NCBI GenBank assembly: GCA_944323725.1 | Contig: CALUTP010000003.1 | Coordinates: 49,236 to 113,235, forward strand | DNA length: 64,000 nt | Source of the DNA: Candidatus Gastranaerophilales bacterium | GTDB taxonomy: Bacteria; Cyanobacteriota; Vampirovibrionia; Gastranaerophilales; Gastranaerophilaceae | Reading direction: 5' to 3' | Shown here: piece after piece, positions 45,479-55,245 of the stretch | How the letters are laid out: the number at the start of each line of letters is the position of its first letter | Position numbering within the stretch: position 1 is the stretch's first letter | Made by a program: the position numbers and the translations under genes | Notes under the pieces: generated by a model | The model's database searches: none | What the model was told of the DNA's origin: nothing | The model's input: the letters and a program-made list of their open reading frames with translations, nothing else

Positions 45479-47848
45479 TTGAAAAAGTTTCTAATAATAT
45501 CATTAATAGCTTTAACAGTGTCAGCACCAGTGTTTGCCGATGATGATGCTGAGTATGAAAAAAATATTCAAGAACTAAAGCAATTGCAGGATCAGATGTT
45601 TATTCCATCCTCAGTTCCAGTACCTGAAGTTAACTATACAGATAAAAATGAGGAAAATAGGCCTAAGTCAAAAAAACTGAATGCTAATGGAGATGAAGAT
45701 ATTACAAGATCTGTAGGAAGATCTATGGGCTCTAGTGCAAAAGGAATGCCTCTTTTTAAGCAAATTCGTATAAAACTTACAAATTATTACAAAATTAAAG
45801 CCCATGAAGATGAATTAAAAGAACAGGAAGAGCTTCAAAAAGAATTAATGGAGATGGAAGATAGAGAAGATAGTGATTTGGAATCTTTAGAAGATCTTAC
45901 CAGCAGAAGTCTCAAAAAGGTAAAAAATGTCGAGACTTCAGATAAAGTTGAAGTAAAACCAAAGAATAAATTTTTATTTTGGAAAAAAAATAAAGATAAA
46001 GATGTAAAAGTTCAAGAAAATGTAGAAAATAACTCATCACAAATTAAAGAAGAACAAAAATCAGAAGAAAAATCACCAGATACTCTAGAGCTTTCAGGTG
46101 GAGTAAAGCAGAGCGTTGCAGAAAAGGATGCGCAGCTTGATTGTGATGTAATGAATTATTATGAAGATAGAAATGAAATTGAAGCAATCGGTCATCCAGT
46201 TTTGTATTTTCCTCCGCAGGGTGTGACTTTAAAAGCAGATAAGCTTGTTTATAATACAGTTACAAATGTAATTAAAGCTTATGACAATGTTGAATTAATA
46301 AAAGATGGTTCTTCTATATATGGTGACTTTATTCAAATTAACATGAATGAAGAAACTTCTTTAATTACAAACCTGAAAGCTGATAAAATGAATATGGTGA
46401 TACATGCCAAGCAGGCTAGTGCTGGTGATAATCTTATAGTTTTAGAAGATGGTAAAATGTATGCAGAAAAATCTTTTATATTACGATTTAAATCAAGAAT
46501 TATAGGTTCAGATTTTTCTCAAATGCAAATTCTAGATGAAGACCGTTCTTATCTTGATCCTAGTGGAAATGCTAAAATTAAAGTTGTAGCAAAGGAAATT
46601 ATTGTTGATGCAAAGAAAAACCACGATTTAATTACAGTTAAAGATGCTGATATAAAGTATAATGATATAAGGCTAAGGCATATAAGATCATTAACAGCAC
46701 ATACAAATAAAAAACACGAATTTTTTGAAGCAAATTATCCAGAATTTGGCTCTCGTGCCAGAATAGGTATGTTTATAGGGCCAGGATTTGTATTTGATTT
46801 GCCGAACGGTGCTACAGTAAAAGCTATTCCTTTTCTCAATTATAAAGATGATATAGGTATAGGTGGTGCTTTAAAGTATAGAAGCGGGACAAACTTTACG
46901 GAAATGATGTATGGATCTGCTGAAAATGTATTTGTTTTACGCGGAGCACAACAGTTTGATGACAAATTTTTCATGCAATATGGTATGAATTCATATATGG
47001 ATAACTGGTGGTTAGGTTCACGTATGGCTAAATATATGACAGAATTCGTATTCCGTGATGGCGTGCGCAAACGGGATTTTTTGGGTAAAAATTTGGATTT
47101 GACTTTTAGGCAACGACTTGGCGCTGGGTATATTCATGATAGTGATGTAAATAGATTTGATGAAAAGAATTTGAAATCGTCTGAGATGGGTACTACAAGA
47201 TTGCAATATATGTCAGAAATTGATCAAACTTTGTATGCATATAATAATCCTGAAAAGAGATTTTATATGAATGCAGGAGTATCATTACAAGGTGCAGCTG
47301 CTGTTTACGGTACTGGAGATACACAATTTATAGGCAGGATTGGTCCAAGACTTCATACTCAATACAAATATTGGATGCAGGATATTGGATACTATATATC
47401 AGCATATCAGGATGATACGCCGGTACCTAGGTTTGATACTTATCGTTATGGACATTCAAATGTATATATAAGAGAAGCTTTAAGACTTTGTAAATACGCT
47501 TCAGTTTCTTGGGCTGGATCTTTTAACCTTTCTGATGATGCTCCTAATGGTAAGATGGTTCAAGAAAATATCTTTATGGTAGCTCTTGGCCCTGATGATT
47601 TTAAGGTTAGTTTAGGTTATGATTTCTTTAGACAGACAACTTATTTTACTATAAATTTGGCGTTAGATATGAAAAGTACTTCTGTAGAGTATGATAAAAT
47701 GGTTATTAAAAATCCTGATAAATTAGCTCAGGATGATAAGCAGTATGTGAAAGAGGTTACTTTTGAAGAAAAAGGCCCTGCAACTAAAGTGAATAAAAAG
47801 TATGCAGAGGTTATAGAGATAGAAGATCCTGATAAGGAGGTTCTATAA
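45479..47848 (+). CDS. LptD/OstA-like outer-membrane LPS assembly protein
   Basis: 789 residues, TTG start with AGAAGGA upstream. Signal peptide (MKKFLIISLIALTVSAPVFA|DD), an acidic, Lys-rich disordered region (60-210), an OstA/LptA-type beta-jellyroll domain (about 215-400: QLDCDVMNYYEDRNEIEAIG, LKADKLVYNTVTNVI, MYAEKSFILRFKSR), then a strand-rich C-terminal barrel (460-740). It would bring LPS to the outer leaflet with an LptE partner that I do not see. The disordered insert is unusual. Overlaps the next gene's start by one base. Confidence 0.75.
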   Translation: MKKFLIISLIALTVSAPVFADDDAEYEKNIQELKQLQDQMFIPSSVPVPEVNYTDKNEENRPKSKKLNANGDEDITRSVGRSMGSSAKGMPLFKQIRIKLTNYYKIKAHEDELKEQEELQKELMEMEDREDSDLESLEDLTSRSLKKVKNVETSDKVEVKPKNKFLFWKKNKDKDVKVQENVENNSSQIKEEQKSEEKSPDTLELSGGVKQSVAEKDAQLDCDVMNYYEDRNEIEAIGHPVLYFPPQGVTLKADKLVYNTVTNVIKAYDNVELIKDGSSIYGDFIQINMNEETSLITNLKADKMNMVIHAKQASAGDNLIVLEDGKMYAEKSFILRFKSRIIGSDFSQMQILDEDRSYLDPSGNAKIKVVAKEIIVDAKKNHDLITVKDADIKYNDIRLRHIRSLTAHTNKKHEFFEANYPEFGSRARIGMFIGPGFVFDLPNGATVKAIPFLNYKDDIGIGGALKYRSGTNFTEMMYGSAENVFVLRGAQQFDDKFFMQYGMNSYMDNWWLGSRMAKYMTEFVFRDGVRKRDFLGKNLDLTFRQRLGAGYIHDSDVNRFDEKNLKSSEMGTTRLQYMSEIDQTLYAYNNPEKRFYMNAGVSLQGAAAVYGTGDTQFIGRIGPRLHTQYKYWMQDIGYYISAYQDDTPVPRFDTYRYGHSNVYIREALRLCKYASVSWAGSFNLSDDAPNGKMVQENIFMVALGPDDFKVSLGYDFFRQTTYFTINLALDMKSTSVEYDKMVIKNPDKLAQDDKQYVKEVTFEEKGPATKVNKKYAEVIEIEDPDKEVL

Positions 47849-48471
47849 TGGATATTGAACAACTTAAAAAAGACTTAATATATTATGGAAAACTTGCTGG
47901 TGATAAAAATTTAACTCCAGGAATTTCGGGGAATATGTCAGCTAGATATGGAGATAAAATTCTTATAACTTCGTCCGGTTCAGCGAATGGCTTTTTATCT
48001 GATGATGAGTTCTCATTGATAGATTTTGATGGAAATTTTGTAGAGGGTAATATAAAACCTTCAAGTGAAAAGATGCTTCATGTTAAATTTTATCAAATGC
48101 GCCCAGATGTAAATTTTATTTTGCATATGCATTCACCTTGTTTATCAAGTTTTGCTGCTGCTGGTATTGCTCTAGATGAGCCGGTTATGCCTGAGAATTT
48201 ATTTTACTTTGGACAAATTCCGCTTGCAGAATATGGATTACCATCTTCAAAGGATTTGGTTGATAAGACATCTCAATATTTTGATAGATATGATGCTGTA
48301 CTTATGGCAAATCATGGTTTTGTAGTAGGTGGTAAAACTTTAAAAGAAGCATACTTAAAGCTGGAACTTGCAGAGTCATATGCTCAAGTGATTATCAATA
48401 CAAAGATTTTAGGAGGTCCTGCACTTTTAAATCAAAAGCAGATCGAAGAAATCTATGCTTTAAGAGGCTGA
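47848..48471 (+). CDS. Class II aldolase/adducin-family protein
   Basis: 207 residues of the L-fuculose-phosphate/rhamnulose-1-phosphate aldolase and MtnB fold. Zinc ligands H93 and H95 (LHMHSPC) and H156 (ANHGF); the catalytic Glu is E74 in PSSEKM; GISGNMSARYGD and SSGSANG bind phosphate. Its substrate is unknown. It sits between the LptD-like gene and lpxI, so a role in making an LPS sugar is possible. Ends 41 bases before lpxI. Confidence 0.85.
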   Translation: MDIEQLKKDLIYYGKLAGDKNLTPGISGNMSARYGDKILITSSGSANGFLSDDEFSLIDFDGNFVEGNIKPSSEKMLHVKFYQMRPDVNFILHMHSPCLSSFAAAGIALDEPVMPENLFYFGQIPLAEYGLPSSKDLVDKTSQYFDRYDAVLMANHGFVVGGKTLKEAYLKLELAESYAQVIINTKILGGPALLNQKQIEEIYALRG

Positions 48472-48512
48472 TAAGATAAAGAATAGAGACTAGTAGAAAG
48501 AGGAAAATAAAA

Positions 48513-49334
48513 GTGTCAATAATGTTAGAAAACAAACAAGGATTAATAGCAGGAGATGGATCATTACCTGTAAAAATGGCTCAGTATGCTAAAGAAAATG
48601 GATTTGAAGTCGTTTGTATTTCTTTTTCAAAAGACAATCTTGCTAAATTAAAGAAATATTGTTCAAAAGTATATTCTTGTCATCCTGGTGAAATTAACAG
48701 GATTGAACAAATTTTGAAAGATGAGCAATTAAAACAGGTCACATTCCTCGGAAAAGTTAACAAGAGTGTGCTTTTGAAGTTATATAAATTTGATTCTAGG
48801 GCTATAGAAATTTTAAAAACGGTAAAAAGATTAAATGATGATGAAGTTATGCTTCTTATAGTAAAAGAATTTGAAAAATTAGGTATAACTGTATTAGATC
48901 AGACAATTTTTATTAAAAATCTGATGATTCCAGCGGGTGTTTTAGGAAAACATAAGCCTACCAAAGAACAAATGGAAGATGTAAATTACGGCTTTTGGCT
49001 AGCAAAAGAAATGGGTAAAATTGATGTTGGGCAGTCTGTTGTTATTAAAGATAAAATGGCAATGGCTGTAGAGGCTATTGAAGGAACTGATATGTGTATT
49101 AGACGTGGTGCAAAACTTGCAAAACATAATGCAAGTGTCATAAAAGTTTCAAAGCCAAAACAAGATAAGCGATTTGATATACCTGCTGTGGGACTTAGAA
49201 CTTTGAGAACAATGAAACGTTATAAGGCTTCACTGCTTGCTGTTGAGGCAAATGAGACTATTATTGTAGATCAGGAAAAAGTTATTAAATTTGCGGATGA
49301 AAATAATATTGTGCTTATGGCTGTAAGTCTATGA
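48513..49334 (+). CDS. lpxI: UDP-2,3-diacylglucosamine pyrophosphatase
   Basis: 273 residues, LpxI/DUF1009 family, hydrolysing UDP-2,3-diacylglucosamine to lipid X in lipid A synthesis. GLIAGDGSLPVKMAQYAKENG, FLGKVNKSVLLK, RRLNDDEVMLLI-like block, GVLGKHKPTKEQMED and EGTDMCIRRGA match. GTG start at 48513 with AAAGAGGA upstream. Overlaps lpxB by four bases, so the two enzymes of consecutive steps are made together. LpxI is the form used by alphaproteobacteria and cyanobacteria in place of LpxH. Confidence 0.93.
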   Translation: MSIMLENKQGLIAGDGSLPVKMAQYAKENGFEVVCISFSKDNLAKLKKYCSKVYSCHPGEINRIEQILKDEQLKQVTFLGKVNKSVLLKLYKFDSRAIEILKTVKRLNDDEVMLLIVKEFEKLGITVLDQTIFIKNLMIPAGVLGKHKPTKEQMEDVNYGFWLAKEMGKIDVGQSVVIKDKMAMAVEAIEGTDMCIRRGAKLAKHNASVIKVSKPKQDKRFDIPAVGLRTLRTMKRYKASLLAVEANETIIVDQEKVIKFADENNIVLMAVSL

Positions 49335-50455
49335 AGAAAATATTTATAATTACAGGTGAATATTCTGGTGATATACACGCATCAAAAGTTGTCAGTGCAT
49401 TAATGTCAAAGTATAATGATTTGATTATAGAAGGTATTGGCGGTGAAAATTTACGAAATGCTGGTGTAAAATTATTTTCTGACCAGAAAAAAATGGGGGC
49501 AGTTGGACTTTCTCCTAAAATTATAATTGATCATTTTACTCTTGGAAAAAGAGTTGTAGATTATATTACTAAAGAGTTTAAACCTGATTTAGTACTTTTA
49601 ATAGATTACGGAGTATTCAATCTTAATGTATCCAAGTTTTTAAGAAAAGCGGGAATTAAAGTTTTTTATTATATTCCTCCTCAAGTTTGGGCAAGTCGTA
49701 AATGGCGTATAAATACAATAAAGAAAAATATAGATGAGGTTCTTTGTATTTTTCCTTTTGAAAAAGAAATGTACGAGAGTTATGGTATAAAGACTTATTA
49801 TTGTGGTCATCCTTTAGTATCTCAGTTGCCGCCTAAGGCTGATAAAAAAGAATTTTTTGAAAAACATGGGTTTGATGTCAATAAAAAACTTGTCGCAGTT
49901 TTTCCAGGATCAAGAGTTTTTGAGTTGAAACAGCTAATGGGTGTATTTATAAATACTGTAAAATATTTACAGCATAAACATCCTGATTTGCAGTTTTGTA
50001 TTTCTCATGCTCCAAATTTGTCTGATGAAATTTATAATAAATATTTAAAAGATACAAATTTAAAGGTTATAAAAGGTGAAAATCAAGCGTTATTGAGTGT
50101 TTCAGATGTGCTAATACTTGCATCAGGTACTGTAGCTCTTGAGGCTGCAATTTATCAGACTCCGATGATTATTGCCTATAGAGGGCCTTGGCTATTTTAT
50201 TTAATATATTTGCTTGTAAGGTGTATTAAAATGGTTTCTTTGCCTAATATTATAAGTGGAAAAATTATTGTGCCTGAAATTATTCAAGGCGATGTAAATG
50301 TAAGAAATATTGCCTATAATATAGAGAAACTCCTTTTTGATACTGCGTACAGAGCAAATAATATAGCCGAGTTAAAGGGTGTTAAAGAACTTTTGTCGGA
50401 TAAAGTTTCTTCAAATGAAGTGGCAGAAGAAATTGCAAGGGAACTTGTTTTGTAA
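49331..50455 (+). CDS. lpxB: Lipid A disaccharide synthase
   Basis: 374 residues, GT19. GEYSGDIHASKVV at the N-terminus, GIGGENLRNAGV, YIPPQVWASRKWRI and PGSRVFELK, then the C-terminal ASGTVALEAA. Condenses lipid X with UDP-diacylglucosamine on the cytoplasmic membrane face. ATGA overlap with lpxI. Confidence 0.95.
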   Translation: MKKIFIITGEYSGDIHASKVVSALMSKYNDLIIEGIGGENLRNAGVKLFSDQKKMGAVGLSPKIIIDHFTLGKRVVDYITKEFKPDLVLLIDYGVFNLNVSKFLRKAGIKVFYYIPPQVWASRKWRINTIKKNIDEVLCIFPFEKEMYESYGIKTYYCGHPLVSQLPPKADKKEFFEKHGFDVNKKLVAVFPGSRVFELKQLMGVFINTVKYLQHKHPDLQFCISHAPNLSDEIYNKYLKDTNLKVIKGENQALLSVSDVLILASGTVALEAAIYQTPMIIAYRGPWLFYLIYLLVRCIKMVSLPNIISGKIIVPEIIQGDVNVRNIAYNIEKLLFDTAYRANNIAELKGVKELLSDKVSSNEVAEEIARELVL

Positions 50456-50529
50456 TAAATCTTTAAAATATGTATATAATAACGCAATAATCTTTAATTT
50501 TGTGAGTTTATATATATGTAGGTAGATTT

Positions 50530-52149
50530 ATGGTTAGTCAAGTTCCAAATACAAATTCTAATAGACCATTTATTTTTAACAACGGGTTAAATAAAAATAA
50601 TCAAAAATTTTTCCTGTATCCGAATAATATAAAAGATATAAAAGGTGCTGAGGAAGAAAAAAGTAATAAACTCGGGTTTACTCTTGCTGCGTCTGGAGTG
50701 TTGGTAGGCGGGTTGGTATTTTTACTTATGCGAGGTGGCCCGAAAGGTTCTAATAAATATTTAAATGCTTTGAAGAATTTTTTGGAAAAACAAGTGCAAC
50801 GTACTAATAATTCCAGACCTGGTAAAGTTTATGCTTATTTTTTAAGAAAGCTTAATTCATTTATGCAAAAGTGCGAAAGTATAAATAATTTTACTGCTTT
50901 AAAAGATATAGCATTTAAGCGTATGATGTATAAAACTAAATTTACTACAAAAATTCACGATTGGGTTACAAATATATTCGATAGAGCAAGTCATGTTACA
51001 GTAAAAAATTCTTGGAATAAAACTAGAAATAAATTTACCAATGTATTTAGGACAATGGATGAGTTGAATGAAAGAGTTTTAAAGGGGGGGGCAGCTTCTG
51101 AAAAAATAACGATAAACGGTACTACAAGGACAAGATTTGAATGGTATCAGGAACTTTCTAAACATAAACGTGCATTGAATGATACTTTATCTAAGGAAAC
51201 TAGTGCAGGAAGTATTGCTGAGCGTTATAAACGAATCCATGAAGCTACAAATGGTTTGGACGAGTTCGCTTGGAACACAAGTTTTGCGGATATGAATAAC
51301 TTTAGATCTAAACCTATGTGGCAGACATTTTTGGCGGATGAATATATTAAGGGAAGTAAATCAGATTTATTAGATGATATGCGTTTATTTAGAAATAAGA
51401 TGACATATTCTACTCAAGATAAATATGATTTTGCAAGATCATTTATTAAAAAAGCAGAAGCGTGTATAAATCCTGAAGATACTGATTCAATAGGATTAAT
51501 TACTAATTTAAAAAGGAATTTAAGATTAGGTAATAATCCGGAACAATTTGCAATTGATATTGATAATTTGAAAAAAACTATTGTTGATTCTTCTGAAAAA
51601 TTTAAAATACATCCAGAAAATTTAAAAACGATTAATTTATTCTTAGATGATGCAAAAAATATTCTGGCTGGAAACCAAAAGGGAACAATGCAGGATATTC
51701 TTGAAATTTACAAAGAACTTTTGCCAAAAGATTATAATAAAATAAAACTGTCAATGCAAAAAGCAGTTAAATCACTTGATAAATCAATTGATACAGAATC
51801 AGTTCAATATTTTGATAAAGTTAGAGATCTAGTTGTAGGTTCAGCACCTACTGATGTTTTATCGATTTTAGGAACTGGCGGTGTTATTGCTGCTGGTTTA
51901 CATAAGGCTAAGGATAAGGATGAAAAAGTTAGTATATCTTTAAAATATGGAATACCTGCTATTGGTGCAGTTGCAACATCTGTATATTGTACAGCTAGTT
52001 TATTGTCAGGTTCTAAATCTTTAATATTTGGACTTTTATCTGGCTGGGCATTTAATAAAATAGGTGTGGTTGTCGATGACTGGAGAAAGAAAAAAGGATT
52101 TATGACTATGAAATCCCAAACACCTTCAGCTGGTGCAAATGTAGTATAG
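50530..52149 (+). CDS. Lineage-type membrane protein with long helical middle
   Basis: 539 residues: a hydrophobic segment near 50-65 (LGFTLAASGVLVGGLVFLLM), a basic helical middle of about 380 residues, then three hydrophobic stretches at ~440-515 (VLSILGTGGVIAAGL, GIPAIGAVATSVYC, SLIFGLLSGWAF). The eight-G run at 51084-51091 lies inside the coding frame (LKGGA). No family recognised; the gene at 55219 has a similar layout. No signal peptide. A poorly placed AGGTAGATTT site precedes ATG 50530. Confidence 0.6.
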   Translation: MVSQVPNTNSNRPFIFNNGLNKNNQKFFLYPNNIKDIKGAEEEKSNKLGFTLAASGVLVGGLVFLLMRGGPKGSNKYLNALKNFLEKQVQRTNNSRPGKVYAYFLRKLNSFMQKCESINNFTALKDIAFKRMMYKTKFTTKIHDWVTNIFDRASHVTVKNSWNKTRNKFTNVFRTMDELNERVLKGGAASEKITINGTTRTRFEWYQELSKHKRALNDTLSKETSAGSIAERYKRIHEATNGLDEFAWNTSFADMNNFRSKPMWQTFLADEYIKGSKSDLLDDMRLFRNKMTYSTQDKYDFARSFIKKAEACINPEDTDSIGLITNLKRNLRLGNNPEQFAIDIDNLKKTIVDSSEKFKIHPENLKTINLFLDDAKNILAGNQKGTMQDILEIYKELLPKDYNKIKLSMQKAVKSLDKSIDTESVQYFDKVRDLVVGSAPTDVLSILGTGGVIAAGLHKAKDKDEKVSISLKYGIPAIGAVATSVYCTASLLSGSKSLIFGLLSGWAFNKIGVVVDDWRKKKGFMTMKSQTPSAGANVV

Positions 52150-52194
52150 TATGAGTTGTTTTTTCTGTTATAATTTTTTATAGAAGGATATTTT

Positions 52195-53229
52195 ATGAAA
52201 GAATTAACAGATATAAATTCAATCAGAAATAATTTAGAACAAAGAGAAATTGATGTATTAAGCGAGTTTGCTACAAAAAGCCGTTTTTCTAAAGGAAGAA
52301 AAATTCAAGAGGAAGAGTGTCCAATAAGAACTTGTTTTCAAAGAGATCGGGATAGAATACTTCATTCAAAAGCTTTTAGAAGATTAAAACATAAAACGCA
52401 GGTTTTTTTATCTCCTTTTGATGACCATTTTAGGACTAGATTGACACATACTCTAGAAGTATCTCAAATTGCAAGAACTATATCACGTTCACTTAATTTG
52501 AATGAAGATTTAACTGAGGCTATTGCGTTAGGACATGACTTAGGTCATACTCCTTTTGGTCATTGTGGTGAAGGGGTATTAAATGAGCTTGTGAATGGAG
52601 GATTTCATCATAATATTCAAAGTGTAAGAGTTGTGGAAGTTTTGGAACATTTAAATTTGTGCAGAGAAACTATTGATGGTATTCTTACACATACTTGGGG
52701 GTATGAACCCAAAACCCCAGAAGCTCAAGTCGTTCAGTTAGCTGATAAAATTGCCTACATTAATCATGATATTGAAGATTCTATTAGAGCGGGAATAATT
52801 TCTGAAAGTGATTTGCCTAAGGATTGTATAAAATATTTTTCATCAACTCAAAGCAAACGTTTGAATAAAATGATTATGGAAGTTATTTCGAATTCTATGG
52901 GGAAACCTAATGTTGCTATGAGTGAAGAAGGCTGGTATTATACAACTGAATTGAGAGATTGGATGTTTGAGAATGTATATATCGATTCTCCTGCAAAATT
53001 AGAAGAAAAAAAAGCCAGTCGAGTTATTCGTGAACTATTTTATTTGTATACTGATATGCTTAAAAATGTCTGTGATGAAGGCAGAATTGAAAGGGTTGTG
53101 ACTGATTATATTTCTGGTATGACTGACAGGTATGCCGTTGAAAAATATAAAGAGCATTTTATTCCAATTGGTATTCATTGCGGGACAAAAGAAGATTATT
53201 TATTTAAACTTGCAAATCTTGCTAATTAA
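52195..53229 (+). CDS. dgt: dGTP triphosphohydrolase-like HD protein
   Basis: 344 residues. HD domain ligands: HRLTHTLEVSQIART-type block (RLTHTLEV near 80), ALGHDLGHTPFGHCGE (HD pair) and the AYINHDIEDSIRAG. dGTPase-type enzymes split dNTPs to the nucleoside and tripolyphosphate, and this short form matches the Dgt-like (DeoxyGTPase-type 2) group. ATG 52195 with AGAAGG upstream. It lies 15 bases before tagA. Confidence 0.88.
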   Translation: MKELTDINSIRNNLEQREIDVLSEFATKSRFSKGRKIQEEECPIRTCFQRDRDRILHSKAFRRLKHKTQVFLSPFDDHFRTRLTHTLEVSQIARTISRSLNLNEDLTEAIALGHDLGHTPFGHCGEGVLNELVNGGFHHNIQSVRVVEVLEHLNLCRETIDGILTHTWGYEPKTPEAQVVQLADKIAYINHDIEDSIRAGIISESDLPKDCIKYFSSTQSKRLNKMIMEVISNSMGKPNVAMSEEGWYYTTELRDWMFENVYIDSPAKLEEKKASRVIRELFYLYTDMLKNVCDEGRIERVVTDYISGMTDRYAVEKYKEHFIPIGIHCGTKEDYLFKLANLAN

Positions 53230-53244
53230 TCTTATAATTGTCTT

Positions 53245-53955
53245 ATGGAAAGGAAAACAGTTAAATTACAGGGATTTTCTATTGATACGTTTAAATTTGA
53301 TGAGGCTTTAGAATATGCGGCTGAGAATTCTGGTCAGATTGTAACTATTAATCCAGAAATGATTCAAGCAGCTTCTAAAAATAAGGATTTTGCAAATTTG
53401 ATCAATAATTCAGAGCTAGTTGTGCCTGATGGAATTGGTGTTGAAATAGGTCTGAATATTCTAGGTTATAAAGTGCGCAGGATTGCAGGTATTGAACTTG
53501 GTAGAGCTTTAATTGATAGATTATCAGGAGAGCCTGTCGCTTTTATTGGTGCAAAACCTGACATTATTAAAAAAGCTGTTGAAAATTTAAAAAATGAAGT
53601 CAAAAATTTGAATGTTGTATATGTTCAGGATGGATATTTTAAAGATGATGAAAAAGTCTTAAATGAACTAATCCAGTCTAGTCCTAGATTGGCTCTTATC
53701 GCATTAGGATCTCCAAAGCAAGAATTATTTATTGACAAGGCTAAGAAAAAGCTTCCTAATACAATTTTTATTGGTCTTGGAGGTAGTTTTGATGTATGGT
53801 CAGGGGTTGTACAAAGAGCACCTGAAGTGTATCAAAGATTGGGGCTTGAATGGCTTTATAGAACTATTAAAGAGCCTCAAAGATTTAAAAGAATTTTCCC
53901 TACATTACCATTGTTTATTTTAAAGGTTATTAAAGAAAAATTTATTGGAGTATAA
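53245..53955 (+). CDS. WecG/TagA/CpsF-family glycosyltransferase
   Basis: 236 residues, GT26. VTINPEMIQAASKN, NSELVVPDGIGVEIG, RIAGIELGRALI, then ALGSPKQELFI and GLGGSFDVWSGVVQRAPE with the final LEWLYRTIKEPQR are the complete set of family motifs. The enzyme transfers ManNAc-type sugars to a lipid-linked GlcNAc. It may make part of a surface glycan or O-antigen primer. Ends one base before the transketolase start. Confidence 0.93.
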   Translation: MERKTVKLQGFSIDTFKFDEALEYAAENSGQIVTINPEMIQAASKNKDFANLINNSELVVPDGIGVEIGLNILGYKVRRIAGIELGRALIDRLSGEPVAFIGAKPDIIKKAVENLKNEVKNLNVVYVQDGYFKDDEKVLNELIQSSPRLALIALGSPKQELFIDKAKKKLPNTIFIGLGGSFDVWSGVVQRAPEVYQRLGLEWLYRTIKEPQRFKRIFPTLPLFILKVIKEKFIGV

Positions 53956-53956
53956 A

Positions 53957-54781
53957 ATGTTAAAAGATTATGAAATAAAAAAAATAGAAGATTTTTGTAA
54001 AGAATCCCGCCGAAATATTTTAAAAATGGTATATAATGCTCAATCAGGGCATATAGGCGGTGCTCTTTCAGCAACTGAGATTATGACTGTATTATTTCAT
54101 AAATGTATGACGGTTACTCCAAAATGTGCTAGAGATAAAAATTACGAAAAACGTGATCGTTTTGTTTTATCAAAAGGTCATGCTTCTGCAATTTATTATT
54201 CTGTGCTTTCTCAGCTTGGATATTTTCCTAAAAGTGAGTTAATGACTTTTAGATTATTTGGATCTAGACTACAAGGACATCCTGCTCCTTTTTGTCCTGG
54301 AGTAGAAGTTGCAACAGGATCTCTTGGACAAGGATTATCTATTGCTTGTGGTATGGCTATGGGGTTAAAATTAGACAAGAATCCTGCTAATGTCTTTGTG
54401 CTTATGGGGGATGGTGAGCTGCAAGAAGGCAGTGTGTGGGAAGCATTTATGCATGCGCCTGTAAGAAAGTTGGATAATATTATTGCCATTATTGATAGAA
54501 ACCGACTCCAAATTGATGGTTGTACTGAGGATATTAAATCGCTTGATCCTCTTGGTGAAAAAATCAAGGCTTTTAATTGGGATGTAATAGAAATTGACGG
54601 ACATAATATTAATGCTATTTATGATGCTATAGAACAAGCTAAAAGTGCTAAAAAACCTGTTGCTATTATAGCTAATACAATCAAAGGCAAGGGGGTTAGT
54701 TTTATGGAAAATAATGCTGGCTGGCATGGAAAGGCTCCTAATAAAGAAGATTTTGAACGAGCAATGGCTGAGTTGGAGTAG
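53957..54781 (+). CDS. Transketolase, N-terminal subunit
   Basis: 274 residues, thiamine-diphosphate-binding half of a split transketolase: NAQSGHIGGALSATE, SKGHASAIYY, LGQGLSIACGMAMG, GDGELQEGSVWEA and GHNINAIYDAIEQA, then KGKGVSFMENNAGWHGK. ATG 53957 has GGAG upstream; a TTG at 53945 is inside tagA. The C-terminal (pyrimidine-binding) subunit gene normally follows directly but is not present in this window; instead a YhcH gene follows after 5 bases. Without the partner half the enzyme is inactive. Confidence 0.92.
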   Translation: MLKDYEIKKIEDFCKESRRNILKMVYNAQSGHIGGALSATEIMTVLFHKCMTVTPKCARDKNYEKRDRFVLSKGHASAIYYSVLSQLGYFPKSELMTFRLFGSRLQGHPAPFCPGVEVATGSLGQGLSIACGMAMGLKLDKNPANVFVLMGDGELQEGSVWEAFMHAPVRKLDNIIAIIDRNRLQIDGCTEDIKSLDPLGEKIKAFNWDVIEIDGHNINAIYDAIEQAKSAKKPVAIIANTIKGKGVSFMENNAGWHGKAPNKEDFERAMAELE

Positions 54782-54786
54782 ATTAT

Positions 54787-55245
54787 ATGATTTTTGCAGA
54801 ATTGAAAGATATTAAAAAATACAATATACCAGAGAAAGTATGTTCTTTTTTAAGTACGCTCACAGCAGAAACTCCTGTAGGTCATTATGAAATTTGTGAT
54901 GGCATTTTTGCCAATATTGATGAATATAATACTAAAGCTCCTATTAATTGTGATTTAGAAGCTCATAGAAAGTATATTGATGTTCAACTTTTACTTGCTG
55001 GTGAAGAACAAATTGATTTTTGTAATATTAATGAGTTAGTCATAAAAATTCCTTATGGTGAAGCTCGTGATGTTATGTTTTTTCAGCTTCGTGAAAAAGT
55101 CAATTCATTGTATTTAAAGCCTGGCAATTTCGCACTTTTTTATCCTGAAGATGCTCATCGTCCCCAAATGGCTGTATCTTCTGAGTGTAGAAAAGTTAAA
55201 AAAGTCGTTGTAAAAATTTTACTTTCTGCTCTTATTTCGACCTAG
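54787..55245 (+). CDS. YhcH/YjgK/YiaL-family protein
   Basis: 152 residues, DUF386 cupin-like fold: GHYEICDGIFANIDEYNTK, the EAHRKYIDVQLLLAGEEQID block and NFALFYPEDAHRPQM with its metal-binding H residues are the family signature. These proteins are found near sialic acid and other sugar catabolism genes and are thought to be sugar-anomer enzymes. Substrate here unknown. Its last 27 bases overlap the convergent gene at 55219. Confidence 0.88.
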   Translation: MIFAELKDIKKYNIPEKVCSFLSTLTAETPVGHYEICDGIFANIDEYNTKAPINCDLEAHRKYIDVQLLLAGEEQIDFCNINELVIKIPYGEARDVMFFQLREKVNSLYLKPGNFALFYPEDAHRPQMAVSSECRKVKKVVVKILLSALIST

